This document shows positions 1 to 5,748 of a stretch of DNA of 5,748 nucleotides, piece by piece. Made by a program: the position numbers and the translations under genes. The notes beneath the pieces were generated by a model. It made no database searches. It was given only the letters and a program-made list of their open reading frames with translations, and was not told where the DNA came from. The stretch is from an uncultured Porphyromonadaceae bacterium (GTDB taxonomy: Bacteria > Bacteroidota > Bacteroidia > Bacteroidales > Muribaculaceae). The stretch covers positions 1 to 5,748 of the forward strand of contig CAMWRB010000088.1 of NCBI GenBank assembly GCA_947176545.1, given 5' to 3'. Position 1 is the first letter of the stretch; each line of letters begins with the position of its first letter.

Positions 1-243
1 CTGTACATAAGCCAATTATAAAATTAATGGTTTTTGAGTGACGAAGTCAGGAATACAAAAGCGCCAACTCCCGCTACTCCTCACTCGACAAGTGACGAAG
101 TGACAGGTAATCATATCTGATGCAATTGTCGCGTAGCGACTACATCTAATTAGCCCGACACGATGTGCCGGGCTAATTGATTATTCAGAAGTAATCGCTC
201 CGCGACATCTCTGACACCGGAGAGTTTGGTTACGGGGTATACA
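1..243. other. Non-coding intergenic region with short repeats
   Basis: No credible coding frame is visible: all frames are short and none resembles a known protein. The region holds small repeated and inverted elements. AGTGACGAAGT occurs at 37-47 and again at 91-101, followed by CAGG in the first copy and GACAGG in the second. TCACT (81-85) and AGTGA (91-95) could pair across a 5-base loop. GTCGC-GTA-GCGAC (128-140) is a small hairpin. A large stem-loop lies at 148-178. This is the 3' flank of the leftward neopullulanase gene, so the structures probably belong to its transcript end. What lies to the left of the window cannot be seen. Confidence 0.7.
148..178 (-). terminator. Stem-loop, probable terminator of the leftward operon
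   Basis: AATTAGCCCGACAC (148-161) and GTGCCGGGCTAATT (165-178) form a 14-position inverted repeat around a 3-base loop. The only imperfect position is 158 against 168. It is A-C in a rightward transcript but G-U, a permitted wobble, in a leftward one, so the stem is unbroken only in leftward RNA. It sits 65 bp past the neopullulanase stop codon. No clear U-tract follows, so termination is inferred from position and stem strength; it could instead stabilise the 3' end of the mRNA. A smaller hairpin at 128-140 follows in the same direction. Confidence 0.6.
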
Positions 244-2103
244 TCAGAAGTTCTGGAGCAGGAGTGTCTCGCGGGGTGCGAGACGGAGAGTGTCGGTGAT
301 TTCTACATCCTCGCCTCCGAGGGAACGGTGCATCTTTGTGCCCGCCGGCAATATCTCGGCGTAGCGGGCCATTTCGAGGTCCATTACATCATCCGTACCG
401 TTAATCAATACCACTATCTGCTTGTCACCGAGACGACGCTCATAGACATATGCACAGTTGATAGGCATGAAGTGTTTCAAGCTACCCTTGGCAATCACTG
501 CATTGGCCTCACCTTTGCGCCAATGCAACAGTCCGGAGAGATAATCCAAAGCTTCGTTCTGCAGCTCTGTACGACCCTCACGGGTGAAGGCATTGACCGT
601 ATCGCCCTCAAATCCGCCGGGCATATCGCGGCGTACAAAGCCGTCACAACCCTCTTTCGAGCCGTTCATCAGCAGTTCAGTACCATAATATATCTGCGGA
701 ATGCCACGCGAGGTCAGCAGAAACGTGACTGCCTGTCGCCACACATCGAGAGAGTCCGGTTCCTGCAACAGGAAGCGGTCTGTGTCGTGATTGTCAAGAA
801 ATGTCAGAACACGCTGCGGGTCGGCATACAGGAAGTCGTTGGATAGATGGTCGTACAGATTATTCAGTCCTGTCCACGGAGTGGTTTCCTCATCAAACAT
901 CTTGTGACCGTCTATCACCAATTTGAAGTCCATGACCGTAGGGAGTTCCGTACGCTGTGGATTGACACGCGAACCGTCCTGCCAGAATGCAGACCCGGCC
1001 TCGTTACCGTACCAACACTCACCGACTATATTAAAGTTCGGATATTCTGCCATTACGTCGCGTGCCCATGAGGCCATACCCTGCATATCGGCGTAGGGAT
1101 ACGTATCCATACGTATGCCGTTGATGCCGCTGCTCTCTATCCACCAGATGCTGTTCTGAGTCAGATATTTCATCAGATGGGGATTGCGCTGGTTCAGGTC
1201 AGGCATCGACCGCACGAACCAACCGTTGACCGTAGCATCCTTGTCATAATCCGACGCATACGGGTCGTGAACGGTCGTCAGGCGGAAATTGGTCATCACG
1301 TCTCCCTCGGGATGATTATACCAGTCCTCCATAGGCATATTCTCCAGCCATCGATGGGCCGAACCCGAATGGTTGAATATCATATCCATGACGACTTTTA
1401 TACCGCGTTTCTGCGCCTCAGCGATAAATTCCGCCCACTCGTCATTGGTGCCGAAACGAGGGTCTATACGGTAATAGTCGGTAGTGGCATACCCGTGATA
1501 TGAACCGCCGGGCATATCGTTCTCCAGCACCGGGCATACCCATACCGCTGTAACCCCGAGGTCTTCGATATAGTCGAGGTGTTCACGAATGCCGGCGATG
1601 TTGCCGCCGTGTCGCGCATTGGGATTATCGCGGTCAGGCATGGCCTTATATTCCAGACCGGCATACGGGTCAGACGACGCGGCCTTACCCTCGGCAAACC
1701 GGTCGGGCATCAGAAGATAGAGCACATCGCCGGCATCGAAACCTGTATGAGCCTCGCCGGGTGACTTACGCGCACGCAATTCATAATTCACAATCTCCGA
1801 CAACTCACCCGCCTCGAAATGGAGTTTCATCTCTCCGGGACGAGTATTGTCGGCTATCTTCAGATAGAGTATCTTGTAGTCGGGACTCACCTCATCCACA
1901 TCCTCTATCAGTTGCACACCGGGATAATCCACGGTCACCTTGGCTGAAGCTATATCCGGACCGGACACCATCAGCTGCAGAGTATCGTTCTTCATTCCCG
2001 TCCACCAGTAGGGTGGTTCAATTCTCTCTATCATATCACCTGCTGATACAGGTATGGCGGAAGCTCCCAACAGGAGTCCCGCCAATAATCCTTTTTTATT
2101 CAT
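244..2103 (-). CDS. susA: Periplasmic GH13 neopullulanase/cyclomaltodextrinase, SusA-like
   Basis: This 619-residue enzyme is predicted to hydrolyse alpha-1,4 bonds in pullulan, cyclodextrins and starch-derived oligosaccharides. Residues 1-21 look like a signal peptide (KK, hydrophobic core, VSA then GD). There is no lipobox cysteine, so a soluble periplasmic protein is expected. An N-terminal beta-sandwich (about 24-112, Cyc-maltodext_N type) precedes the GH13 barrel (about 127-480) and a C-terminal beta domain (about 540-617). The catalytic motifs are intact: DMIFNH (D240, N244, H245), GIRMD with nucleophile D333, GECW with acid/base E362, and DNHD with D440. MPDLN (300-304) is the fifth conserved region and fits the neopullulanase-related subfamilies. 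The length matches Bacteroides SusA (about 617 residues, from memory). The start ATG immediately precedes the signal peptide and has an AT-rich leader without Shine-Dalgarno. The gene follows the aminotransferase after 60 bp with no evident promoter, so co-transcription is likely. No susC/susD homologues lie in the window, so the symbol indicates similarity rather than proven orthology. Confidence 0.9.
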   Translation of the reverse strand: MNKKGLLAGLLLGASAIPVSAGDMIERIEPPYWWTGMKNDTLQLMVSGPDIASAKVTVDYPGVQLIEDVDEVSPDYKILYLKIADNTRPGEMKLHFEAGELSEIVNYELRARKSPGEAHTGFDAGDVLYLLMPDRFAEGKAASSDPYAGLEYKAMPDRDNPNARHGGNIAGIREHLDYIEDLGVTAVWVCPVLENDMPGGSYHGYATTDYYRIDPRFGTNDEWAEFIAEAQKRGIKVVMDMIFNHSGSAHRWLENMPMEDWYNHPEGDVMTNFRLTTVHDPYASDYDKDATVNGWFVRSMPDLNQRNPHLMKYLTQNSIWWIESSGINGIRMDTYPYADMQGMASWARDVMAEYPNFNIVGECWYGNEAGSAFWQDGSRVNPQRTELPTVMDFKLVIDGHKMFDEETTPWTGLNNLYDHLSNDFLYADPQRVLTFLDNHDTDRFLLQEPDSLDVWRQAVTFLLTSRGIPQIYYGTELLMNGSKEGCDGFVRRDMPGGFEGDTVNAFTREGRTELQNEALDYLSGLLHWRKGEANAVIAKGSLKHFMPINCAYVYERRLGDKQIVVLINGTDDVMDLEMARYAEILPAGTKMHRSLGGEDVEITDTLRLAPRETLLLQNF

Positions 2104-2163
2104 TAGTAAATAATAATTTATTTTGTCACTATGTGCCGGAGATACCCACGTTCATGCGACTCT

Positions 2164-3357
2164 TTACACCAGCTTGACAGACGCCTCGCGGATACGTCGC
2201 ATTGCCTCGCGGATATTGTCGTCGGAAGTGGCATACGACAGACGCATATAGCCCGGAGCACAGAACGCCGCGCCATCGACACACGCCACGTGAGCCTCCT
2301 CAAGCAGATACATCACATAGTCATTGACACTCTCTATGACACGGTCACCGTTGCGCTTGCCCACATAGCTGCTCACCTCCGGGAAGAGATAGAACGCACC
2401 CTGCGGACAATTCACGCGCCAGCCCGGTATTTCACGTGCAAGCTCTACGATAATGTCACGGCGGCGATGGAAAGCTGCGCGCATCTCCTCGATACACTCC
2501 TGCGGTCCGTTGTATGCAGCCTCGGCAGCTTTCTGAGCTATTGACGAAACACCCGATGTGTATTGTCCCTGAAGCTTGGTGACAGCCTTGGCTATCGCAG
2601 TCGGACCGGCCATATAGCCTATACGCCAGCCGGTCATGGCATATGCCTTGGAGACACCGTTGATGATGACCACACGGTCGCGTATTGCCTCAAACTCCGA
2701 GATACTGTGGACATGCTCAACAAAGTTGATATGCTCATATATCTCGTCCGCCAGTATGATAATCTGCGGATGACGCGCCAGCACATCGGCAAGAGCCTTC
2801 AGCTCATCATAGGTGTAGATACTGCCGGTAGGATTGGAGGGACTGTTGAGCATCAAGACCTTGGAGCGCTCCGTGATGGCAGCCTCAAGCTGAGCGGCTG
2901 TTATCTTGAAGTCTGAATCGATACCGGCACTCACTGTCACGGGCACACCCTCGGCAAGTTTGACCATCTCGACATAGCTCACCCATGCCGGAACCGGTAT
3001 AATCACCTCGTCGCCGGGATTGACAAGCGCCATCACGGCATTGCACAGTTCATGCTTGGCGCCGTTGCCCACTACGACTTGCTCGGGCGCGAACTCGATG
3101 CCGTTCTCGCGGCGCAGCTTCTCGCATACCGCCTTGCGCAGAGACATGTATCCCGGCACCGGAGTATAACGTGAATAATTCTCGTCTATAGCACGCTTGG
3201 CGGCCTCCTTGATATGCTCCGGGGTGTCAAAGTCAGGCTCGCCCACCGACATATTGATTACATCAACGCCGGCAGCCTTCAGCTCGGCACTCTTTTGAGA
3301 CATGGCAAGAGTCGCGGATGCCGCAAGACTCTCCACTCGGTTGGATATGATACTCAT
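2164..3357 (-). CDS. aspC: Class I PLP-dependent aminotransferase, aspartate aminotransferase type
   Basis: This cytoplasmic enzyme transfers an amino group between an amino acid and a 2-oxo acid; aspartate plus 2-oxoglutarate giving oxaloacetate plus glutamate is the most likely reaction. Its 397 residues are the usual full length of fold-type I, subgroup I enzymes. Visible features are the VNMSVGEPDF-like N-terminal segment (34-43), a cofactor-stacking tryptophan (W125), SNPTG (174-178; N175), ADEIY (203-207; D204 meets the pyridine nitrogen), SKAYAMTGWRIGY with Schiff-base lysine K237 and phosphate-binding R245, and MRLSYA with R372 for the substrate carboxylate. K101, in VVVGNGAKHEL, appears to match the lysine that binds the acidic side chain in Thermus-type (subgroup Ib) aspartate aminotransferases, some of which also accept prephenate. 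The gene heads the leftward pair and starts 98 bp from the divergent lipoprotein gene. The symbol is by family; relatives acting on other amino acids cannot be excluded. Confidence 0.88.
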   Translation of the reverse strand: MSIISNRVESLAASATLAMSQKSAELKAAGVDVINMSVGEPDFDTPEHIKEAAKRAIDENYSRYTPVPGYMSLRKAVCEKLRRENGIEFAPEQVVVGNGAKHELCNAVMALVNPGDEVIIPVPAWVSYVEMVKLAEGVPVTVSAGIDSDFKITAAQLEAAITERSKVLMLNSPSNPTGSIYTYDELKALADVLARHPQIIILADEIYEHINFVEHVHSISEFEAIRDRVVIINGVSKAYAMTGWRIGYMAGPTAIAKAVTKLQGQYTSGVSSIAQKAAEAAYNGPQECIEEMRAAFHRRRDIIVELAREIPGWRVNCPQGAFYLFPEVSSYVGKRNGDRVIESVNDYVMYLLEEAHVACVDGAAFCAPGYMRLSYATSDDNIREAMRRIREASVKLV

Positions 3358-3379
3358 TGTTATGATTTTTTTCGTATTT

Positions 3380-3411
3380 TATGCGAAGATAAGGATTTTT
3401 TCTTAACTTTG
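3380..3411 (+). promoter_or_regulatory. Bacteroidales-type promoter for the lipoprotein-ABC operon
   Basis: TAACTTTG at 3404-3411 is a perfect match to the Bacteroidales -7 consensus TAnnTTTG. TATG at 3380-3383 is a three-of-four match to the -33 TTTG, and the 20-base spacing is within the normal range. Transcription would start near 3416-3419, leaving a leader of about 40 bases before the ATG at 3456. The ATG lacks a Shine-Dalgarno at a useful distance (AAGG lies only one base upstream), which is normal for this phylum. Confidence 0.6.
3384..3391 (-). promoter_or_regulatory. Candidate -7 promoter element for the aminotransferase
   Basis: Read leftward, the sequence is TATCTTCG, which differs by one base from the Bacteroidales -7 consensus TAnnTTTG. 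Transcription would begin roughly 20 bases before the aminotransferase ATG at 3357. No TTTG-like -33 element is visible at the expected distance, so the call rests on the -7 box and its position alone. Confidence 0.35.
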
Positions 3412-3455
3412 GCTTATAATAAGAATAACTCTGCTTTAAAACACCTTTACAAGGT

Positions 3456-4766
3456 ATGAAACACCACTATTATACACTCCTCTCCATCCTCCTTGTCTCC
3501 CTCACTTTGCTCTCGGCCTGTTCAAATACCGACACGCCGGCTCACGCCGAAGCACTGCTGCAGACCGTTCCGGCTGACCCGGCATACGTGCAGGTGCTCG
3601 ACATCGACCGTTTTATCGACAACAACGGCGGAAAAGCTGACGGAAGTGTCGTCAAGAATGACGAACGGCTCAGAAAAGAACTTGTCACGGCTTTTCCGAA
3701 GTTCGACATCGCCTCTCTGCTCGACGGAGAAGCCGGAATATCATTTACAGCCGCTGTCGTTTTCGCCGACAACCTGCAGAATTATCTCACTTTCCGTGTC
3801 GAGGACGGCGAGAAGTTCCGTGCGTACACCTCGGCTAAAACCGGGTTGAAATGGACACAGCGGGACAAGCTCTATACAGCCGACAGCCTTGTGCAGTCCG
3901 GCAATCAGGTATGGCTGTGTTCCAAGGGCAATTTCGACAGAATCTCCGAATACGCCGCCCTCACCAAGGCACGCAGTTTCATGAGCAACGAGTATGCCGC
4001 CACACTGAGCGCATGCGAACACGACATCGCATATTATGTACCCATATCCGCCGCTATAGATGCCTCAAGCATGTCCTTCTCCGAACGGGCCTCGCTGCGC
4101 ATGGCTCTCTCGATGGTATTTGACAATGTAGTCGCTGTCGCCGGATATGCCGATGCCAAGGATAAGAAGGTGGAAATGACCGCCGACATGCTCGACTCCA
4201 ACGGACATATCGCCAAGTGCAATCTCAAACTCGGAAAGATTGATGTCGCACAGACAGCCGCTCTCGGTGGTAATGCCAACACCATATTCGCCATCTCACT
4301 CCCTCATCAGCTTATCGACCAACTTCTCAAGACGGCCGAATCCCTCGGCGGCACGATGCCCGCACTCTACAAAAACCTCCTCACGCCTCTCGACGGCACT
4401 GTCGCCCTCGCCACATCCGTCACCACTGATATGGATAAAACCGATGTACCCTTTATCGCATCCATCGCCACTACCGGTAATCAGGCTCCACTGATGCAGT
4501 CACTCTACGGCATGGGGTTAAAACCGGTATCGGAAGGCAACCTGCTTAAGATATCGGTCGGCAACTATGGGGCAGGAGCACTCAAGGTCGCTGATGCAGC
4601 CAAAGAATTGGAGGGAGCATCTGCAGGTCTGGTAATGAAGAATGCCGATGAGACTCTCATCACCGCCACCGTACACCAACATGACGGCGGTCTGCGCCTC
4701 AACCTCGGGATTACATCCCCGAAACCTGTCATCTCATATCTCCCGAAATTGGTTAATCCCAAATAA
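3456..4766 (+). CDS. Lipoprotein of unknown function with two internal repeats
   Basis: This is a 436-residue predicted lipoprotein. A hydrophobic signal segment (about 6-20) ends in a lipobox LSAC, so C22 would be lipidated; the following SNTDT carries little of the acidic export signal of surface lipoproteins, so a periplasm-facing location is more likely. The mature protein seems to contain two related halves. VPADPAYVQVLDIDRFID (38-55) with LLDGEAGISF (88-97) and GLKWTQRDKLYTAD (130-143) parallels NANTIFAISLPHQLID (273-288) with PLDGTVALA (311-319) and GLKPVSEGNLLKIS (354-367). The overall pattern recalls Bacteroidales DUF4836-type lipoproteins, but this comes from memory and is tentative. 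No catalytic motif is visible. It lies 23 bp upstream of the ABC ATPase gene in the same direction and probably shares its transcript, so it may be an accessory component of that transporter. The start is supported by the signal peptide directly after ATG. Confidence 0.8.
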   Translation: MKHHYYTLLSILLVSLTLLSACSNTDTPAHAEALLQTVPADPAYVQVLDIDRFIDNNGGKADGSVVKNDERLRKELVTAFPKFDIASLLDGEAGISFTAAVVFADNLQNYLTFRVEDGEKFRAYTSAKTGLKWTQRDKLYTADSLVQSGNQVWLCSKGNFDRISEYAALTKARSFMSNEYAATLSACEHDIAYYVPISAAIDASSMSFSERASLRMALSMVFDNVVAVAGYADAKDKKVEMTADMLDSNGHIAKCNLKLGKIDVAQTAALGGNANTIFAISLPHQLIDQLLKTAESLGGTMPALYKNLLTPLDGTVALATSVTTDMDKTDVPFIASIATTGNQAPLMQSLYGMGLKPVSEGNLLKISVGNYGAGALKVADAAKELEGASAGLVMKNADETLITATVHQHDGGLRLNLGITSPKPVISYLPKLVNPK

Positions 4767-4789
4767 GAGCCTTTCTCCGGCAACACCTT

Positions 4790-5476
4790 ATGACATCTGA
4801 TACCACTGACAATCCGGCATACCTGCCTCGCATCGAAGAGATAACCCTGAGCGAAATGCTGCCGCGGGTCTTCATCGGCGAGTCAATACCCAACTCGGCC
4901 ATATGGCTCACCAATATTAGTTTCAGACGTGGCAAGAATTACCTCATCGAGGCTCCCTCCGGGGGTGGCAAGTCGTCGCTTATGTCCTATCTGTACGGCA
5001 ACCGTCGCGACTTCAAGGGGAAACTCCTCTTCAACGGAATAGATACCGCCACTCTCAAACTCCCCGACTGGCAGGAGATTCGCCGTCGGCATATCGCCTA
5101 TCTGCCCCAGGACCTTTCGCTCTTCCCCGAACTCACGGCTCTTGATAACGTACGCCTGAAGAATGCGCTCACCGACCAGGTCGATGAACGACGTATAGAG
5201 GAGTGGATGCGACGTCTCGGTATCGAGGGACGTGCTGACTATCCCGCACGCAAGATGTCTATCGGACAGCAGCAGCGCCTCGCAATCGTCCGCGCGCTCT
5301 GCATGCCGTTCGACTTCCTGCTGCTCGACGAACCGGTCAGCCATCTCGACTCGGCCAATAACCTCATCGCCGCCGAAATCATTGCCGAGGAGGTAGCCCG
5401 ACGCGGAGCTTCCGTCATTTCCACCTCCGTCGGCAATCCGATACTGTTACACTCCGCTATAAACATCAAGTTATGA
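4790..5476 (+). CDS. ABC transporter ATP-binding protein, MacB/LolD-like, with atypical motifs
   Basis: This 228-residue cytoplasmic ATPase would power the permease encoded just downstream. The fold is clear: Walker A APSGGGKSS (55-63, K61), Q-loop AYLPQD (Q107), signature MSIGQQQR (156-163), Walker B FLLLDEP (177-182; D180, catalytic E181) and D-loop SHLD (184-187). Three positions are unusual. The first Walker A glycine is Ala55, the signature is SIGQ instead of SGGQ, and the switch segment reads STSVG (211-215) where a TH motif is expected, so the H-loop histidine is absent. Tight spacing between motifs resembles the small lipoprotein-release/FtsE-like ATPases. The region from about residue 17 (EITLSEMLPRVF) already looks like domain sequence, supporting the first ATG rather than Met23. 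No Shine-Dalgarno is visible; the gene lies 23 bp after the lipoprotein stop and overlaps the permease start by four bases. The substrate cannot be read from the sequence. Confidence 0.88.
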   Translation: MTSDTTDNPAYLPRIEEITLSEMLPRVFIGESIPNSAIWLTNISFRRGKNYLIEAPSGGGKSSLMSYLYGNRRDFKGKLLFNGIDTATLKLPDWQEIRRRHIAYLPQDLSLFPELTALDNVRLKNALTDQVDERRIEEWMRRLGIEGRADYPARKMSIGQQQRLAIVRALCMPFDFLLLDEPVSHLDSANNLIAAEIIAEEVARRGASVISTSVGNPILLHSAINIKL

Positions 5477-5748
5477 AATATCCCCTCGTCAGCCGGTTGC
5501 TCAGACGCAACACATCCACGGCCCGCATCGCGGGATTCATTCTCTCCAACTTTATAGGACTCACGATTGTAGCCGGAGCGTTACAATTCTATACGGATGC
5601 CAAATCACTGTGGCATGAGCCGGACTCGTTCGTACGTTCGGACTATCTGGTCATCAACAAGCGCGTCACATCCGGACATACACTCGACATCGGCTCCAAC
5701 GATTTCACCCCGGAAGATATACGCGAGATTGAGTCACAACCCTGGGTA
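5473..5748 (+). CDS. ABC transporter permease, FtsX/MacB-like (N-terminal part, cut by the window end)
   Basis: The ATG overlaps the ATPase stop codon as ATGA, which indicates translational coupling and a shared complex. Only 92 residues are visible, in an open frame running off the right edge. A basic cytoplasmic start (LLRRNTSTAR, 9-18) leads into one hydrophobic transmembrane segment (about 19-38, AGFILSNFIGLTIVAGALQF). A polar, presumably periplasmic stretch follows, with DSFVRSDYLVINKRV (51-65) and FTPEDIREIES (78-88). One N-terminal helix followed by a large extracytoplasmic domain is the layout of MacB/LolC/FtsX-type permeases, whose remaining three helices would lie beyond the window. 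Such systems usually move or extract lipoproteins, peptides or drugs, or work as mechanotransmitters; which applies here is unknown. The family call rests on topology and the neighbouring ATPase. Confidence 0.75.
   Translation, partial: MKYPLVSRLLRRNTSTARIAGFILSNFIGLTIVAGALQFYTDAKSLWHEPDSFVRSDYLVINKRVTSGHTLDIGSNDFTPEDIREIESQPWV

Noticed and set aside
12..35. Possible rightward intrinsic terminator: weak stem (12-18 with 25-30) followed by TTTTT
   Set aside because: The stem has only about six pairs with a bulge and is AT-rich, and no upstream rightward gene is visible. It is too weak to call.
226..846. 206-residue open frame on the plus strand
   Set aside because: It lies wholly antisense to the well-supported neopullulanase gene, apart from its first bases, and its product shows no domain or signal. 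It is a shadow of the GC-biased coding strand.
2104..2163. Possible separate promoter for the neopullulanase gene
   Set aside because: The 60-bp gap is AT-rich near the start codon but shows no TAnnTTTG-like element in the leftward direction, so co-transcription with the aminotransferase is the simpler reading.
2131..2544. 137-residue open frame on the plus strand opposite the aminotransferase 3' end
   Set aside because: It is antisense to conserved aminotransferase sequence, its product is low-complexity and unrecognisable, and it has no promoter or start-site support.
3426..3433. Second -7-like box TAACTCTG in the divergent region
   Set aside because: It has one mismatch and only 14 bases separate it from TTTG at 3408-3411, shorter than the usual spacing. 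The perfect box at 3404-3411 is the better choice.
4883..5344. 153-residue open frame on the minus strand opposite the ABC ATPase
   Set aside because: It covers the Walker A to Walker B region on the other strand, where sequence is constrained by the ATPase. The product has no recognisable features.

Overview
The window reads as chromosomal DNA from a member of the Bacteroidales (Bacteroidota). Three things point there: start codons with no Shine-Dalgarno sequence behind AT-rich leaders, a perfect TAnnTTTG-type -7 promoter element, and protein families typical of gut Bacteroidales (a SusA-like periplasmic neopullulanase, a two-repeat lipoprotein, and an unusual ABC ATPase/permease pair). The fairly GC-rich coding sequence would suit a Muribaculaceae-like genome, but that placement is a guess.

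Layout: positions 1-243 are non-coding and hold short repeats and a strong stem-loop, probably the terminator of the leftward unit. Two genes point left: a class I aminotransferase of the aspartate aminotransferase type (2164-3357), followed after 60 bp by a 619-residue secreted GH13 neopullulanase/cyclomaltodextrinase (244-2103). A 98-bp AT-rich divergent promoter region (3358-3455) separates them from a rightward unit. That unit is a lipoprotein of unknown function (3456-4766), an ABC transporter ATPase (4790-5476) and the start of its FtsX/MacB-like permease (5473 to the window end, cut off). The ATPase and permease genes overlap by ATGA.

How they may work together: the leftward pair looks metabolic (PLP-dependent amino-group transfer; periplasmic hydrolysis of alpha-glucans), and the two functions are not obviously linked. 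The rightward genes look like one envelope module, a lipoprotein plus a MacB/LolCDE-like ABC system, of unknown substrate. Nothing here is a mobile element, CRISPR array, RNA gene or defence system. The most unusual points are the ABC ATPase with non-canonical switch (H-loop), P-loop and signature motifs, the internal duplication in the lipoprotein, and the closely packed divergent promoters.
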